The notes below the pieces were generated by a model. That model did not search any database and had not been told where the DNA came from. It saw nothing but the letters and a program-made list of their open reading frames with translations. Below, one piece after another: positions 10,621 through 22,456 of a DNA stretch of 64,000 nt. Positions within the stretch are counted from its first letter, which is position 1, and each line of letters begins with the position of its first letter. The translations under genes and the position numbers were made by a program. The stretch is from Bemisia tabaci (Eukaryota; Arthropoda; Insecta; Hemiptera; Aleyrodidae). The stretch lies in assembly GCF_918797505.1 (NCBI RefSeq), contig NC_092798.1, positions 11,545,501 to 11,609,500 of the forward strand, in the 5' to 3' direction.

Positions 10621-12378
10621 TTTTTGTTATCATTCGTGAGTGTCTTGTCTGCCTTATGACATGATGAAAGTGACAAATCGTCCTCTCCAAATTTTCTTCG
10701 TCTCGTTTTCTTTTAAAATCGGTTTTCCCTCAGATATTTTTTTGGATGTCTAGAAAAAGATAGTGATGTCATTGCTCAGAAACTTGATGAGCAACTGTTT
10801 TATTCTTGTCTCGGGTGAATGATTTTCTGGTCTGGCTGTATAACTGCTTTTGTCGCAAGCAATTCTTATCAGGTATTACACTCAGCAACTTTTGTCGTCC
10901 CTCTGCTTCCATCTTTAGCTAAGTCAAAGCTGAAGCTACCTCAATTACTTTCAAATTTTGATAATAGCTTCTTTGTAGTCCTGTAATTCATCTTGCATTC
11001 TGTATGTATACCTGACAGCTTGTCAACTAACTGAACAAGATCCATGGCGTCGGGAGTCTTTGGTATTTTTCTGATGGATAATACCAAGTCTACTCTTACT
11101 TCTCACCCAAATCGATGCGAATGCAACCTCCGTGTTTCAAATGTAGGACCTGCCGTTTTCAGCTGCTTTACCATGATTTAATGATGAAATTGAGGTGTCG
11201 ATGCTGATCAAGCGGAACTATTAAAAATTCTGGAATCCTTTGTTTTTGGAGGCTAAAATCTGACCAAATCAAAGTTCAATTTTTTCATACCTATTTAAAT
11301 CTCATGAGCCCAACTTTAATGAATCCAATTTCTACCGTGGGTGGAACGATGACTCGATCAAGAAGCACTGTCCAATATGAAGAGAAGTCGTACCTACCTC
11401 GCCGTTCGGGTGGGGCTTATCTCTGTCTTGTCAGACTCTCTAGTATTCCATGTCAATACATATACTTTATTTCATTTCCATTGTAATTCAGTCTTGAAAA
11501 CATTGTGATCTTTACATTTTATTACTTTCAGACAAGCTCGTAAGTCAAAAGATCAGGAGAGACTCACCAAAAGTATGCTGTTTTTCTGCACGAGATCTTT
11601 CATGGGCTCTCTATTCATCCATAAAAATACTGCTCAAGCTCTATCCAGCAGTCTGCAGGTAATCTCTCAGAGAAGTAAAATCAGGAAGCTGCCTCTCCCA
11701 AGCATGTGTGAAAGGCCTTGGAATTGAGAACGTAGTCATTTCTAGCAGGATTTAGAGTGTCAGCATTAATTTTTACCAAGTCTCTTTTGACTTGGTTTAA
11801 CTATAGCAAATGCAGATGTAAAATGCAGCACATTAAAACCCTCACAAAAAGAAGAGTACATAAAGAAAGGAGGAAAAGTCCTGTGTAGATCTACGGAGCG
11901 CTGCTAACATGCACAGGGATTAAAAGCATCATGAAAGTAATTCACTTTTTACACTATTTTGTAGGTTTGAATCTTCTCTCGGTTCCATAACAAAATTTTG
12001 TCAAAAAAATTTTTCTCCTTATAATTTAGGCATTACCTATGATACCATTTGAGTCAAGTTTAACCGAAATTCGGAAAGTTGTACAAGCTTAAACAAGAAA
12101 AAGAGGTTTGAAGGTATATGTCTCCATAAGACTCTATGTTCAGGAGAAAGTTGAACAACTGTTTTAATTTTAACCATCAACAAGGCAAATTATTTCAGCA
12201 TGGTTGGCCTCTATAGCAAAAATATGAACATGCTACAGCAAAAGGAGGTCAACTTGTCTGTGGCTTTGTAAGACAAGCCAACTTACTCTTCACATTGAAA
12301 AAATTAATTACCCTCAAATTTTCTTTTGTGATAGAAGGAAATCTATAACAAGTGTTCATTACCTTGATTTTTGTTGCA
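10620..12378. other. Probable OMA1 leader intron, nothing recognised
   Basis: AT-rich sequence with no gene-like open frame and no clear transposon ends. It would be removed if the proposed leader exon near 10.6 kb is real. Confidence 0.35.
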
Positions 12379-12439
12379 GATTTGGTCAGCTGAACTCTCA
12401 ACGTAAGAAAATTTAGAAATAAACAAATATCCTTCAAAG

Positions 12440-15400
12440 ATGAATCTCAATTCAATCACGATGCTCCTGAAATCCCATCTGCAAAAGGCTCACTCCAACA
12501 TCTTGTGCAAGCAGAAATGGGTCGCAACCTTTAAGAACCGCCCTCTAGAAAAAAACTACTGGAATAGTTTGAACACAAATACCTCCATGAAATTGTATGC
12601 TACTGAAAAACCTTTTTTGCATCTTTACACAACCATTTCAAGGGGCCACAGATTGTATAGTTTTCAATGGGCAAGTCTAGTCAATGTCAACAACAGTCGG
12701 GGATCATTGATTGCAAGGTTCTCCCAACTCCGGAACCAAGCTAACTTTCACACAAGTAACCCAAGAAAAGCTGTCCCGCCGGTAATCATAGTCATACTGC
12801 GTCCTATCCTAAAGCTTTTTGCCATGCTCCTAGGCCGATCCCTGAAAAAATGGTGGGCAAAATTGACGCCTGCTGAAAAGAAAGCTGTCATCATGAATTT
12901 TAGCAAAAAGTATGCTAAGTATGCAGGTAATACTTATTTTTTTTTTAATATCTTTTACTCGGGTCATTTTGTTTAGAAATTTAGGTTTAAAAAACGATCT
13001 CAAAGAATTCCAATGAAAAAGTTTGTTCAGATTAGTAAGGTAAGAAATATCAGGTGCTTTATTGACCATTGAACAGTGAAGAAAAATTCATGCCTGAAAA
13101 AGCTCCTCAAAAGTTTGGAATTCTCTGGGTAGCTTTATCAGCCCATTTCTTTAATGACCATGCAAAAGTCAGCCTGGTGTAGATGTGAGAGCCTTCTCAT
13201 ACCCTTCAATATTCAATAAGGATAAATTCGCCTTGATGTAGCACCAGCCTATTGTTGTAAAATTTTCCCTATATAGACAACACAAAAATGTCACTATTTA
13301 GTTTTAATTTTTTCCACAACATTTTCCATTTATTCAATGGGCCCATAGAGAAGCTACAAATTTAAGCATACCCATGTATGTTACTCTGCCGAAATTTCAC
13401 ACAGAGCTTACTTTCCACAGCAAAAATTACTGATTTTAACTCTTTAAGCATGATATTAACATTTTTATACGGCACTGGTTACAAAAAATTTGAATTCCTA
13501 CTCGCACTAAAGACCAGAGTCTACAAGAATCACAGCAGTTTTGGCTGGCTTCTTAATCGAGCCTTATTCATTCCGTGTGTTGTTCGAAGTGTAAACAAAG
13601 TGCAACAGCTAAGTCGAAGCTCTGAGATTAAGGTCACCATATTTTCGTTCTGTAGAAATTGTTGCAGTAACATCATTGTGCAATTTAACTCCAGTATAGT
13701 TTTTTGATGAGTGGAAAATTTGAATTTATGCATAAAAAAAGTTAATATTTTGGAAAGTAGTTACTTTTAATAATTTTTGTTGCACAAATCTTATTGTGAG
13801 TGAAATTTTGGTCAGAAAATATACATCAAAATCCTTTAACAGGCACCTCCAGGGGTCCATTCCTCCGTTCTTACAAGTGATTGTAAGCAGCCAAATATCT
13901 GTGAACTTTATGTATGTACCTAGAAGAGACAGAATTTACCATCTAAGTAAGGAACTACTCATACTTTGATGCATGTTGGCCTCTTGTATGAGATGATCTT
14001 TCAATGTGTATACTTATCCATTGCAGGTTTCAGCGCTGTTGTAAGTTGCGGTCTTGGCTCTACCTACTATGTGACCCATCTGAAAGAGGATCCCCTCACT
14101 GGAAGAAAGCGCTTTATAATGTTCTCAGAAAATCAAATTGAGCAGTTAGCCAACCTAGAAAGGGATCAGGTATGTGCTTGAAAGATAAAGGACTTCATAC
14201 TTCTTCTCAGATGTATAGAATCTGCCAAGCTTCCACACGGCTTTTCTTAATATTTTCTCACTATCTCAAAAGTGAGGGGTTGCACTCATAGTTGTTCCTG
14301 AAACAGCTCCTTCCATCAAGAGGCCCCACTTGGTATACATCGTGAAAAAGGGAGTTTTAAGGAGACCCTCAAAATAGTGTCAAAGAAAAGATAATTTTTA
14401 CCAATCTTGAGTGAAATTTAGCAGTATAAATTTGAAAATGGGTCCTAGAAAGCAATTAGAGTGATTTACAATTGCAAAAAATACAAAACAAAATTTATTT
14501 AAAAAAAGATCATAGAATTTTCTCTACGATATTTTCATCCTTTAGTGTAGCCTATTCCGTATTTAATACTCTAATAGAGAATAGAAGGCTTTTTTTGGCG
14601 TATGTATGAAGTTGCATAGTCTTTGATATGTTGCAAGTAAGTTTTGCTTGTTCATCTTGCATTCTTCAATTTGAGCACTTATAACCTGTACATCATCGTC
14701 TATCGTACGCTTATCTATTGCCTAGTATTTGGTGGATTTTTTTCTAATTTTTTCATCTGTGTTAAATGCTCTATTTATGAGTTATTAGCCTCATACCAAG
14801 TCATTATTACATTTAATTTAATGTTAATAGTTCGAATTCAATTGACTACTAGACAAGGTGCGATCTTAAGCAATGTGATATATGTTTTCTTCTCAGAATT
14901 TCACTTAGAATCTGATTTTTGCAACAGAAATTATTGAAAGAAGGTAAACCAAGATATCAAACTTTTTTGATGCATGAACTCAAACCTCCCGCTCTTGAAA
15001 GAAAACCTCTACTTGAGTTAAATTGCACACTTGAAGTTACTTTTATAGCTTCTGTGGTATGAAAATACGGTGATTGCAATCTCAGCGATTCAGCTCAGCT
15101 GCTGTATGTTCTTTACACTTTGAACAATACAGAGCAGGGAAGGAACACTGTTAGAGTAAGAAGCCTGCGAAAACTATTGTCGTGCTTGATTTGATTCACA
15201 TAGTCTCTAATTTATTTAGTGAACAGGAAATTTAAACTTTTCATAACCAATGCCAAAAAACATCGTTAATATCTTGCTCAAGAGTTAGTTTTGATAATTT
15301 TCGCTGGGCGAATCGTATTCTACATGAAAATTTGAAGCAGAAACATACATCAGAATGTTTGTCTTGGTACCTTTTAGATAGTGGTCCATTCGTCATACGA

Positions 15401-18400
15401 GCAGTTAGTTATGATTTTCAAGATCCTCATTGAAGGAATTTATCTCTGACGTTCTTTTTCAGCTTGTTAATGCCTACGGAAATGAAATCGTACCGATAAC
15501 TCATCCATATTACAAAAGGGTAGTGAGAGTAGCGCATCGGTTGATCCTAGCCAACAAGGATATAATTGAAGTTCGCAAGCATGAATGGGAAGTTACTGTT
15601 GTGAAAAGTGACGAAGTTAATGCATTTGTTTTGCCTGTAAGTTTCCTCAAGAAATTTAATTATTTTTCCGGCTTCTTATGATTTATGATTGTGTTTTTTC
15701 TCTCAGTTTTTAATAAACGCATTTTAAGCAATGTCCACAATTTAAATCATTTCAAAGCATTCTTTTTTTTCCAGCTTATGGTAAATGCTAGTTTGTCAAG
15801 TAAAAAGTTGTTTTAAACTTAAAAAAATAGTAGCTTGTTAAAATTTGAAAATATCACATTTCTGGAAGTAAGAGGCAAGTTCACTCATTGAATTCATGCC
15901 CTTTTTAACATTCATAAAATTTTAGCAATTTTAACTATCCTATTCTCAAATCCTTCAAGGATTCATTGAGTCCAAAAATTAAAACATAATTAAGAATAAT
16001 GTTTAAAATGCGACTGCTGAGAGCCTCATGTTCACCTGCTGGATCTACATGTGATCTCAAGTAATCATAGTGGTGCGTGTCCTAAACAAGGATATAAATG
16101 CGAGTCGAGTAGAAACAAAATAGAAGGCTTACTAAGCAAGTAAAGCCCAAACACTGAATATCTATTTAAAATTAAAGTTTTTTATTTGTGCTTTGCCACG
16201 AACACAATTCATTGACTTTTTAAAAATCAGATTTGTTGTGCTGCTGTTTACAGAATGGTTCCATTTTCATTTTCTCAGGGATGCTTGATTTATGCCTCAA
16301 TGATGATCAACTTGGAATCGTTCTTGGCCACGAAATGTCTCACTGTTTATTGAAACATGTCGTAAGTTTCCTCGTAATGCTTTACAAAATCAATGATTTT
16401 TTTTTCTAAAAAAAGTAGTGAAAATTCAGGTAGAAACTTATTAATTAGGCAGAGCAGAGTCTTAAATTCTAATCTTTTCAGTTTTATCCGTGCCTCTCCT
16501 AAAGAGGAAGATTCATTCCAAATGAAAAGCCTATGTATGGTCCATGCATTTTTCAAGGATTGCCCACCAAGTTAAGACATTTGAATAGGGTAAAAGTTAT
16601 GATCTAGTTGGAAGTGATGAAGGTGAGTTTTCTCACTTTTTTTTATCTCACATAAATCTACAGATTGCGTGAATTTCTCCTCAGTAAATGATCTGATAAA
16701 ATCTATATCTCAGCACAAAAAAAAGTTGAAAAATGCTCAAGTTATTCAATGGCTGAACGCGAAAAGGGCATGTATCCATTGCATTGTAAAAGAGTCTCAG
16801 GTGATGGTTTGTTTTCTTCAAGGAAAACTGATCAAAATATTTCCCTGCAATTTTGGGTTTGGTTTTTTTTTGTTTTTTTTTTTTAACAAGAGTGCAGAAA
16901 ATTTACCGAAAATTTCATCAAGAACTGTTGGTCAGTTTCCCTTAAAAACAATTACAATATGACTGTAATATTTGTTTTACAAGCAGGCTATTATTTATAA
17001 AATCTCTAATAATTAAGGTAGGAATTTTTCCTTTTCATTTCAGATCAATTCTCATTTTTTGAAAACTTGGATGATCTTTTTTTTGTATTTTATCCAGATT
17101 TTTATAGCGGGTCTTATTAATTAAATCTCATTATGTTTTTTTTTTTCAATTGGGACTATAAATAATTACAGAGTAATGTTCATTTTGTTTCCTATTTTTC
17201 TAGACCGAACTTCTTAGTCAAATGCACGTTTTGGACTTGCTTCTCTTAATACCGATCGTTTTCATCTGGGCACTCCTGCCCTCCACACTCGCTGCGTTAG
17301 CGCATGGCATCGCAGAGTATTGGCAAAGTCTCCGTTTCCAGTTGCCTTTCAATCGCAAACTAGAGATTGAAGCTGACACTGTTGGTTTGATGCTGGCAGC
17401 AAAGGTTTGTCCTAAACTGGATCCTTGCAAACTTTTGTCTGAAAATCTAGTTGTAATAGAAATGGACCTAAAAAATCAATGCATTTTTGAGCTTCTTACT
17501 TCAAAAAATATACCACAGCAAAGACACAATTTGAAGCAGTTGTGCCACCTCAGTTTCTCATCTCCCATGCAAGACTCAAAGTGACCGCTATCATATGCCT
17601 AAGTTCTTCAAATAAAAAATAACAACCAAAGTACTTCCAAAATCTTGAACTTGACTTAAAAAGCAAGAAAGTAAATTGGATAAATGGAGTTTTTTGCTTT
17701 TAATTGAAAAACTGTGTCCCATGACTGCAGCCATCTTGAGTTTCCTATGAAGTTGTGAAACTGGGGCGACTTGTCTGTATGAAACTAAGTCCTTGCTGTA
17801 GTAGTATACCTTGAGGTGAAACCACTGGAAGGTGAATTTCAGTTTGCAGCGTTGTGAATTTCTCCTCGTACTTTATTTTTTATATAAAAAACTACTGAAT
17901 GGCATTTCTTGAAACCTTTAATCATTTTTCCTCTCTACAAGAAAAATATTCTGTGAAAATTTCAAGCTATGATGTTGGTTTGGTCTTCTTGTAAAAACAA
18001 AATAGGAGTAAAGATTTTAAAACACCTGTTTAAATGTTTTAAAATCTTTGCTCCTATTTTGTTTTTTACATGAAGACCAAACCAACACTGAAATCGAGAT
18101 ATGTATTTTTACAGTTTCACTGCCAATATTTGACTGTTCACCTAATTGAACCCTTATTTTTTCTCTCAAGTTTCGAAAGACTTGTATCTTAGATATTAAT
18201 ACTGCAGGAATGCTACAAAAATGAGGAAATGAAATTCCTGGCAAATTATTGTAAAATTCCCTAAAATTTTACAGTATGCAGAGTGGTTGAAAATCATGCA
18301 ATCTTTTGCGTAGGTATGCAACCCTCTTCAAATTTGAGAGAATGAGTATTTTTCAAGATGCAATGATAAGGATTGAACTCTCTTGCAAAAAAAGTAGTTC

Positions 18401-20158
18401 CTCTGCCCAGTAGGAGTGAGTTGGTCTAACATTAGACTGTTTAGACTGACTTTGTCTCACACAGCAATTCCTATCAGTATGATGTTAAGTCAGCACTCTG
18501 CCTTCACATTGGTAACAATGACAACTTTCTCTTATCAGATTAACATCATACTAATATTGGACAGACATTAGGGTGATTAATTTCCAACTGGGAAGCAGTC
18601 TAATACTTTCTGATCCTGTGTTGCCAGGTCAATCGACCAAGGTACCATTATCCTTTTATAATTTAGAGCTTCTTACCTTTTCACAGGCTTGTTTTGACGT
18701 GCGAGAAGCCAGTGCGTTCTGGGCACAAATGCAAATGCATGACAAAAGTCTACCAGGAGCGCCAAAAATTGAAGAGTGGATGTCGACTCACCCAAGTCAT
18801 GAAAACCGACGAGCTATTCTGGATTCAAAAATGGATGAAGCTATTCGTGTTCGGGATCAGCACCAGGTGAGTTACATTTTTCCATGTTTTCTCACATTGA
18901 AACAAGAGCATGATCGATGTCAGGGTGTCCATCAGGTTGAGAAACTTAGAAAAATCTGGAGAGAAAAGTCATGACTAGAAAAATTTGTAAAAATTAGGTG
19001 CCCGTCGAAGATGAGCAGATGCCTCTCTAAATGCACTGGCACATTTAATTACTACAAGTGAGTCGGAGGCTCTTTACGGGTCATTTTGAATACATGTGCT
19101 ATGATGATTAAAATATGTGTACTGCAGAGAAAAAGGGCACCCAAAAATTGCAGGGAAAGTAGGTAATTTTATGAGGAAGACCTTAAGTTTCTTCTTTTGT
19201 TTCTCTATTTTACTCGTTTTCACGTTAAGAGAAATGAAGAGTGTATCAAAACGGTCTGTGCCAACTCCTCTGCAGTATAACTAGGGTTGTCACAGTCAGA
19301 TATAACGAGGAAATGTCAGGGAATTTTAAAAATTCAATGAAAACTGGGAAGTGTCAGGGAATTAACGAAAGTATCCGAAAAAATTGTTTAAACCGTCTTT
19401 TTTTGCTTTCTAGAATATGTTTTACCCTGTAAACATGAAATGTTAAGCGTTTGGGTTTGGAAATGGCGCTCTCTGACGACTTAGTGTATTGTCAAATTTC
19501 AGGGAATTTTACAAAAATTTGTCAGGCAATATTATTTGCTCATTTTTGGGGGCAACCCTGTGGTATTCATGTATAAGGTACGAGTTTTTCCAAACTTGAG
19601 ACAGAAAATAAGGTCCCTTTTTTTTGTGAGCAGCGACATATTGACAGTGAAACTGGAAAAATGCATACCTCCATTGCAGTGTTTCAAAATCTTCGCTCCT
19701 ATTTTATTTTACAAAAGGAAACCAGAGCCACATCACGGCTCAAAATTTGTGCAGAATATTTTTTACATTGTGAAGAAAAATCACTGAAGTTTAAAAAAAA
19801 TGACATTTTGTACTTTTCCATGTAGAAAATAAAGTATGCCGGAAAATCTGCGCTGCTGCATATTGAGATACTCATTACTGCAGTTTTAGCATCGATAAGA
19901 AGAATCATTCAAAGAAATAGCTACACTCATTAAAAGCAAATGCTCCTGATGTTCTATTGGCCTTATATTCCAACTAAAGTACTAGCTGTTGTTTACAAAT
20001 TGACCATAATTCTCGTTTGATCTGTAGTTCTCATTTTTGCTTTGTCCTTAACAGAACTGTAATTCGTGTTTCATTTTTTCCAGTGTCCTGCACTACCTCG
20101 CTATGATCCAAGGTTAAGATTAGGGCGTGCCAAGCCCATTATTGCTTTTCCATGGTAA
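12440..20158 (+). CDS. OMA1: OMA1, mitochondrial inner-membrane zinc metalloprotease
   Basis: M48-family protease that cleaves OPA1 and other inner-membrane proteins when mitochondria are stressed. Exons: 12440-12926, 14027-14169, 15463-15636, 16254-16361, 17204-17404, 18687-18866, 20084-20158, giving 455 residues. All junctions keep frame with GT..AG borders. The basic N terminus (residues 1 to about 100) fits a mitochondrial presequence. A hydrophobic stretch (VIIVILRPILKLFAMLL) and a second around the exon 1/2 junction precede the protease domain. The zinc site HEMSH occupies residues 294-298 with the third ligand in EIEAD (E360), so the catalytic core is complete. The C terminus PRLRLGRAKPIIAFPW is conserved in the family. 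The first ATG was chosen because no upstream in-frame ATG is evident. Introns contain transposon relics, and AATAAA lies at about 20287. Confidence 0.96.
13070..13960. other. OMA1 intron 1, nothing recognised
   Basis: AT-rich intron sequence. Open frames here run between stop codons without splice or protein support. Confidence 0.5.
17860..18130. mobile_element. Diverged relic of the TCGACGGTGAAAC MITE family
   Basis: Sequence in an OMA1 intron shares the layout of the elements at 45929 and 55180: ACTTTATTTTTTATAT, AAAAACTACT, a TTTTTCCTC block, GAAAATTTCA, TTTGGTCTTCTTG, then AAATCTTTGCTCC and a closing AGTTTCAC. It carries an extra hairpin at about 17985-18075, where AAAATAGGAGTAAAGATTTT folds onto its complement. 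Further eroded relatives appear near 19560-19740 and 27330-27600. Confidence 0.5.
19281..19560. mobile_element. CAGGGTTGCCAC-family MITE, diverged copy
   Basis: The left end is CTAGGGTTGTCACAGT and the right end GGGGGCAACCCTG, with internal GTCAGGGAATTTTA words typical of the family. It lies in the last OMA1 intron. Better preserved copies are at 39834, 59764 and 62588. Confidence 0.6.
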
Positions 20159-20366
20159 TCAATTGGGGATTAAAAATATTTTGCCTCTCGAAATGATGTA
20201 AATGGAGACTTTCGTCGTTAAAACATCAATTTAAGAAATTATAATCGTTTAAGTATTGTTGCTGCTTTCTTGTTGTTGTTAAGTTAATAAAATGTTTATT
20301 TTGAATAAGCTTTTACTTCCTCACCCTGTGTGTCTCCAAGACCACTTATCCAACTGTTTTTTAATC

Positions 20367-20701
20367 CATGACTTGATGCAAATTGAAATTTTTTCCAAAA
20401 CCGATTATAAATGACTTACTTTTATTTTTTACACGATGGCCATCTCAGGCCGCCCATCTTCAGGAGAAGAAGAAGAGAGAAGAAGAGATGTAAGAATATA
20501 TATAATAATCATGAGTAAGAGAGAAGAATATAAGTAATAATATTTAAGTGCTCTACTAATAAAACAGCACTTAAATGTATTAAACTGTTAAAGAAGTTTC
20601 AGTCACTTGAAGATTCGGCCCGCCCGAAATGGCCATCATGTAAAAAGTAAAAGTCATTTATAATCGGTTTTGGAAAAAAATTCAATTTGCATCAAGTCAT
20701 G
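20367..20701. mobile_element. MITE with ~85-bp terminal inverted repeats
   Basis: The two ends are near-perfect inverted copies: CATGACTTGATGCAAATTGA on the left and its complement ending at 20701. The arms continue inward through CCAAAACCGATTATAAATGA and CATGATGGCCAT-type sequence. The 165-bp centre is AG-rich with no coding potential. It lies about 70 bp beyond the OMA1 poly(A) signal. Confidence 0.85.
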
Positions 20702-20709
20702 TGTTCATA

Positions 20710-22110
20710 GTGCCATAGTGCCTTTCGTTAGTTTTCTTTTGGTAAAATAAAACTTGTTCGTAGACTCTTAAATGTTGCAAAAAAGGTACCTTCGCATTTT
20801 GCGACTCGCAAGTCACAATCTGTGCATAGCCCGTTTCAGGTAATTTGTCCTTTGTCCGTGCCAAAAATTAATCCAATCGATTTCCGGAATTTTGGCCCTC
20901 TTAGACCGCATGAAATTTTATGGAAATAAATTTCATGAAACACATCTTTGGTCCAGGTTTGTGTAAATACTTCTCAATAGCTAGCTCGATAGATTATCCG
21001 CACTTTGCCCGACAATTTGAAAAGGGCGCCACAACGCTGCGAACGATGTGCCTATCCACTCCGTGCTCCGTGTGTTTGCGTTATCCGATCCGCCATTGTC
21101 ATATTGAGTGTACTGACGGGTATGTGAAACTTTCTTTATCCATTTGAATCCTTCTTCCTCAAAGCTTTAAAACCCTATTTACTCTGTTATTTTCAATCAA
21201 TTAGTCTTTATTTTCCGTCGTCTACCAAGTCTCCCGATTTTCTTGTCATAATAGCCGTAATTTCAGCCCCAAGTGACAGGTATTGCCGTGTGGGCCCTGA
21301 TGCCGCCGTGTGAATATTTTCTATCCATGAAGTGCTCATGAGAGGTTCAAAATCATTTTTCGCAATTCTATCAGAAAACGCATGTTCCACTCTGCAAATT
21401 ATGATATCAATTGCAGTGTTTTAATACGTGATTGTCTTCGTACAGTGTGTGTTATTGTTGCTTCTGGTTTGAGGTTAGCCATTCTGCCTCACTGAAGACA
21501 GCCGTAATTCGAATAACTATTTAAGTCTTTCCCGGTAAGCCAAGCCGATCCATCTCCTCATTGATTCAGGACACGCAACTGCCAGGTTTTCTCGTTTTCT
21601 GCTCATTTTGATTTAAGTTTAACTTGCTCTTTTGATACCGTGAGAAGCAAGCCCGGAAAGATGAGTTGTCAGGATCAATGTAGGAAATTCCAATTCCGTC
21701 GAAGAGATACTTGTTCTGACTCTTACTCTAGACTGGACCATGGGATTCAGAATGACTAGTTTGTTGAACTTCTCATGAGCATTGGATAATTGTTTAAGTA
21801 GGCCATGTAATTCTTCGCCGCAGGTAGACTTCAGCTCATATGCCATGTTGCGATAAATACACTAATCTCGAACAGCTCCAGAACAACACCAATTAGCAGG
21901 GAAGAACTTACTATTAGCTAACCAATAAGTGACACTGAAAATTCTTGACCTCCCTCTCAACTACAGACGAGCGAGCTCCATCTGTCATCGAAGAGGTTTT
22001 GTCCCTATTCGAATGGCTTTTGTGTCGGGTGAATAGAGATGCCATCTTGATTTTTCCCTGCGCTTACTATGCCAAGATGAACGGGAAATGTGTTGTCAGC
22101 AATTACATTA
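20710..22110. other. RpL26 upstream region, promoter not resolved
   Basis: It must hold the RpL26 promoter and leader exon, because the coding exon follows an intron acceptor at 22444. Candidate leader donors include GACG before GGTATGTG near 21117. I could not identify a convincing TCT-type initiator. No other gene is seen. Confidence 0.35.
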
Positions 22111-22112
22111 AG

Positions 22113-22342
22113 TGAATCCACTATTTTCAAATGGGCGGAAGTCGAAAAACCGACTTTTTCAGGATTATTAAAAAATTGCTCATAAGTTCCAGAAGAGAAA
22201 GTCAGTCAAGTTAGGCTTGTCTATCCATTGGACTACCGCCATTTCTACACAATAGATGTGCATACATAAATTCAGTCCAAAAGTGCATGATCAGTAATAT
22301 CATGATGATTTGACTACCGCCCCTCTAAAAATAGTGGATTCA
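22113..22342. mobile_element. MITE in the RpL26 leader intron
   Basis: A 230-bp element. The left end TGAATCCACTATTTTCAAAT, then GGGCGGAAGTC, matches the right end, whose complement is TGAATCCACTATTTTTAGAG then GGGCGGTAGTC. It ends about 100 bp before the coding-exon acceptor. No coding potential. Confidence 0.8.
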
Positions 22343-22456
22343 GCGACCTCCAGTTACCCCACAAATTGAGCATGATCCAACCTTCATTGAAATCTGCATA
22401 GTCCTGGTGTTTTTGCTTATTCATTGGGTTTCTTTAATTTTCAGGTACGATACAAG